Source: an uncultured Erysipelotrichaceae bacterium (GTDB lineage Bacteria; Bacillota_I; Bacilli_A; RF39; UBA660). Taken from it: a stretch of 6,775 bases of DNA. The translations under genes were made by a program, and so were the position numbers. Location: NCBI GenBank assembly GCA_902773365.1, contig CACYEG010000058.1, positions 1 to 6,775 of the forward strand. The letters run 5' to 3'. How positions within the stretch are numbered: the stretch's first letter is position 1; every line of letters begins with the position of its first letter. Shown here in pieces: positions 6,233 to 6,775 of the stretch. The notes under the pieces are model-generated. The model had not been told where the DNA came from, did no database searches, and saw only the letters and a program-made list of their open reading frames with translations.

Positions 6233-6465
6233 ATAAAAAAAATGGGGCCTCAATTTAACGTATTTATGAAAAATCGGCACAAATCTATGAACTCTGATTG
6301 ACTCAATTACTTGAATAAAATATACCACAACATTTTGGCATGTGCAAATATATATTTAAAAGTGTTTAATTATATATTGTAAATTTGGAAGTAAATGTTC
6401 GGATTTTTGTAAGTGTTACTATGATTTGCTTTATACTTTTAAATTAAAATTTTATATAGAAAAAA
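6233..6465. other. Intergenic stretch with no recognised content
   Basis: No convincing coding region, RNA gene or array is seen on either strand. The first 70 bases are less AT-rich (GGGGCCTC, CGGCAC) than the rest and could be a relic of a lost gene or insertion element, but no terminal repeats or transposase could be identified. From about 6320 it becomes plain AT-rich DNA leading into the promoter at 6466. Confidence 0.5.
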
Positions 6466-6494
6466 TTGTTTTTTTATATGTATTTATATATAAT
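6466..6494 (+). promoter_or_regulatory. Promoter of the secreted protein gene at 6531
   Basis: TTGTTT (6466-6471), a 17-base spacer and a perfect TATAAT (6489-6494) form a sigma-A-type promoter. The start of transcription would be about 30 bases before the ATG. Confidence 0.75.
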
Positions 6495-6530
6495 CAAAGT
6501 AGGGTATATAAAGAATAGGATGTATAAAGT

Positions 6531-6775
6531 ATGAAAAAAATATTATTACCAATTCTGTTATTTGTTATGATAATACCATTTTATGTAAATGCAGAAACTT
6601 GTGATTCTACTAGTATTAAATTAGAATCAATCAAGTTAAGTACGACTAGTGGAAACGCAGAAGAAGTAACAGAAGCAAGCATAAGTGGTAAAAAGATTAA
6701 TTTGGATTTAAAGCTATTTGATCCAGGAGATTTTGTAGAATATAATTTAAAAGTTAAAAATACTTCTAATGAAGA
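6531..6775 (+). CDS. Secreted or surface protein, N-terminal part (3' truncated)
   Basis: 81 residues are visible before the window ends. AGGA at 6517-6520 supports the ATG. A signal peptide (MKK, hydrophobic residues 4-18) ends at VNA (19-21), so the mature protein would start at ETCDST. This is an ordinary AXA-like signal, not the TasA type. Residues 60-81 (around LKLFDPGDFVEYNLKVKN and the following TSN) match the PGDEISDYITIKNVSN segment of the NPYTG-anchored protein in pattern: PGD, a beta strand, then KN.SN. This is typical of Ig-like adhesion or pilin-type modules in Bacillota surface proteins. It has its own promoter. Whether it carries a sortase anchor cannot be seen, and its exact function is unknown. 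Confidence 0.8.
   Translation, partial: MKKILLPILLFVMIIPFYVNAETCDSTSIKLESIKLSTTSGNAEEVTEASISGKKINLDLKLFDPGDFVEYNLKVKNTSNE

Noticed and set aside
6242..6301. 19-residue plus-strand open frame
   Set aside because: There is no ribosome site (an A-run precedes it), no promoter and no recognisable peptide.
6215..6360. Minus-strand open frame ending in the palindrome
   Set aside because: It has no ATG start or ribosome site and no family signature; a transposase fragment was considered but cannot be supported.
1..6775. CRISPR arrays, tRNA or rRNA genes, complete insertion sequences
   Set aside because: No regularly spaced repeats, cloverleaf, rRNA-like segment or transposase was found on either strand.

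Overview
The window is AT-rich DNA read with the standard genetic code: tryptophan is always TGG inside the intact genes, and TGA ends one of them. AAGGAG-type ribosome binding sites, TATAAT promoters, sortase-type anchoring and a SipW-like signal peptidase all point to a low-GC Bacillota. It is probably a host-associated member of the Bacilli or Erysipelotrichia-like groups, but no marker gene fixes the taxon.

Layout. Positions 2-655 are the 3' end of a hybrid sensor histidine kinase: the end of the ATPase domain, a Pro/Ala-rich linker and a receiver domain, closed by a hairpin terminator. Positions 740-5110 hold a surface-protein locus in two transcription units. The first (816-2546, own promoter and terminator) encodes a secreted protein with a MucBP-like domain, two Ig-like repeats, a Hint (hedgehog/intein-type) domain and a Listeria-Bacteroides-type repeat. 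The second (2628-5090) encodes a TasA-like protein with an NPYTG sortase-type anchor, a TasA/CalY (camelysin)-type protein and a SipW-type signal peptidase. It ends in a bidirectional terminator shared with a convergent minus-strand unit.

The minus-strand unit has a good promoter (6202-6174), a broken small gene (6140-5849) and a compact kinase-fold protein (5807-5109). A perfect 28-base palindrome and about 230 bases with no recognisable content separate it from a plus-strand promoter (6466-6494). That promoter drives a new secreted protein (6531 to the window end), which shares a PGD...KN.SN motif with the TasA-like anchored protein.

How the genes may work together (inference). SipW-type peptidases cut TasA/CalY-type precursors. 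All three surface proteins of the locus have a similar post-signal sequence (AYxS...N...), so all three may be substrates of the peptidase at 4527-5090. The NPYTG protein could tether a fibre made of the 3802-4488 protein to the wall, much as TapA supports TasA in Bacillus subtilis. The Hint protein could add a self-cleaving or self-ligating step. A Hint domain with a single nucleophilic Cys and no splicing Asn next to a TasA/SipW-like module is the most interesting part of the window.
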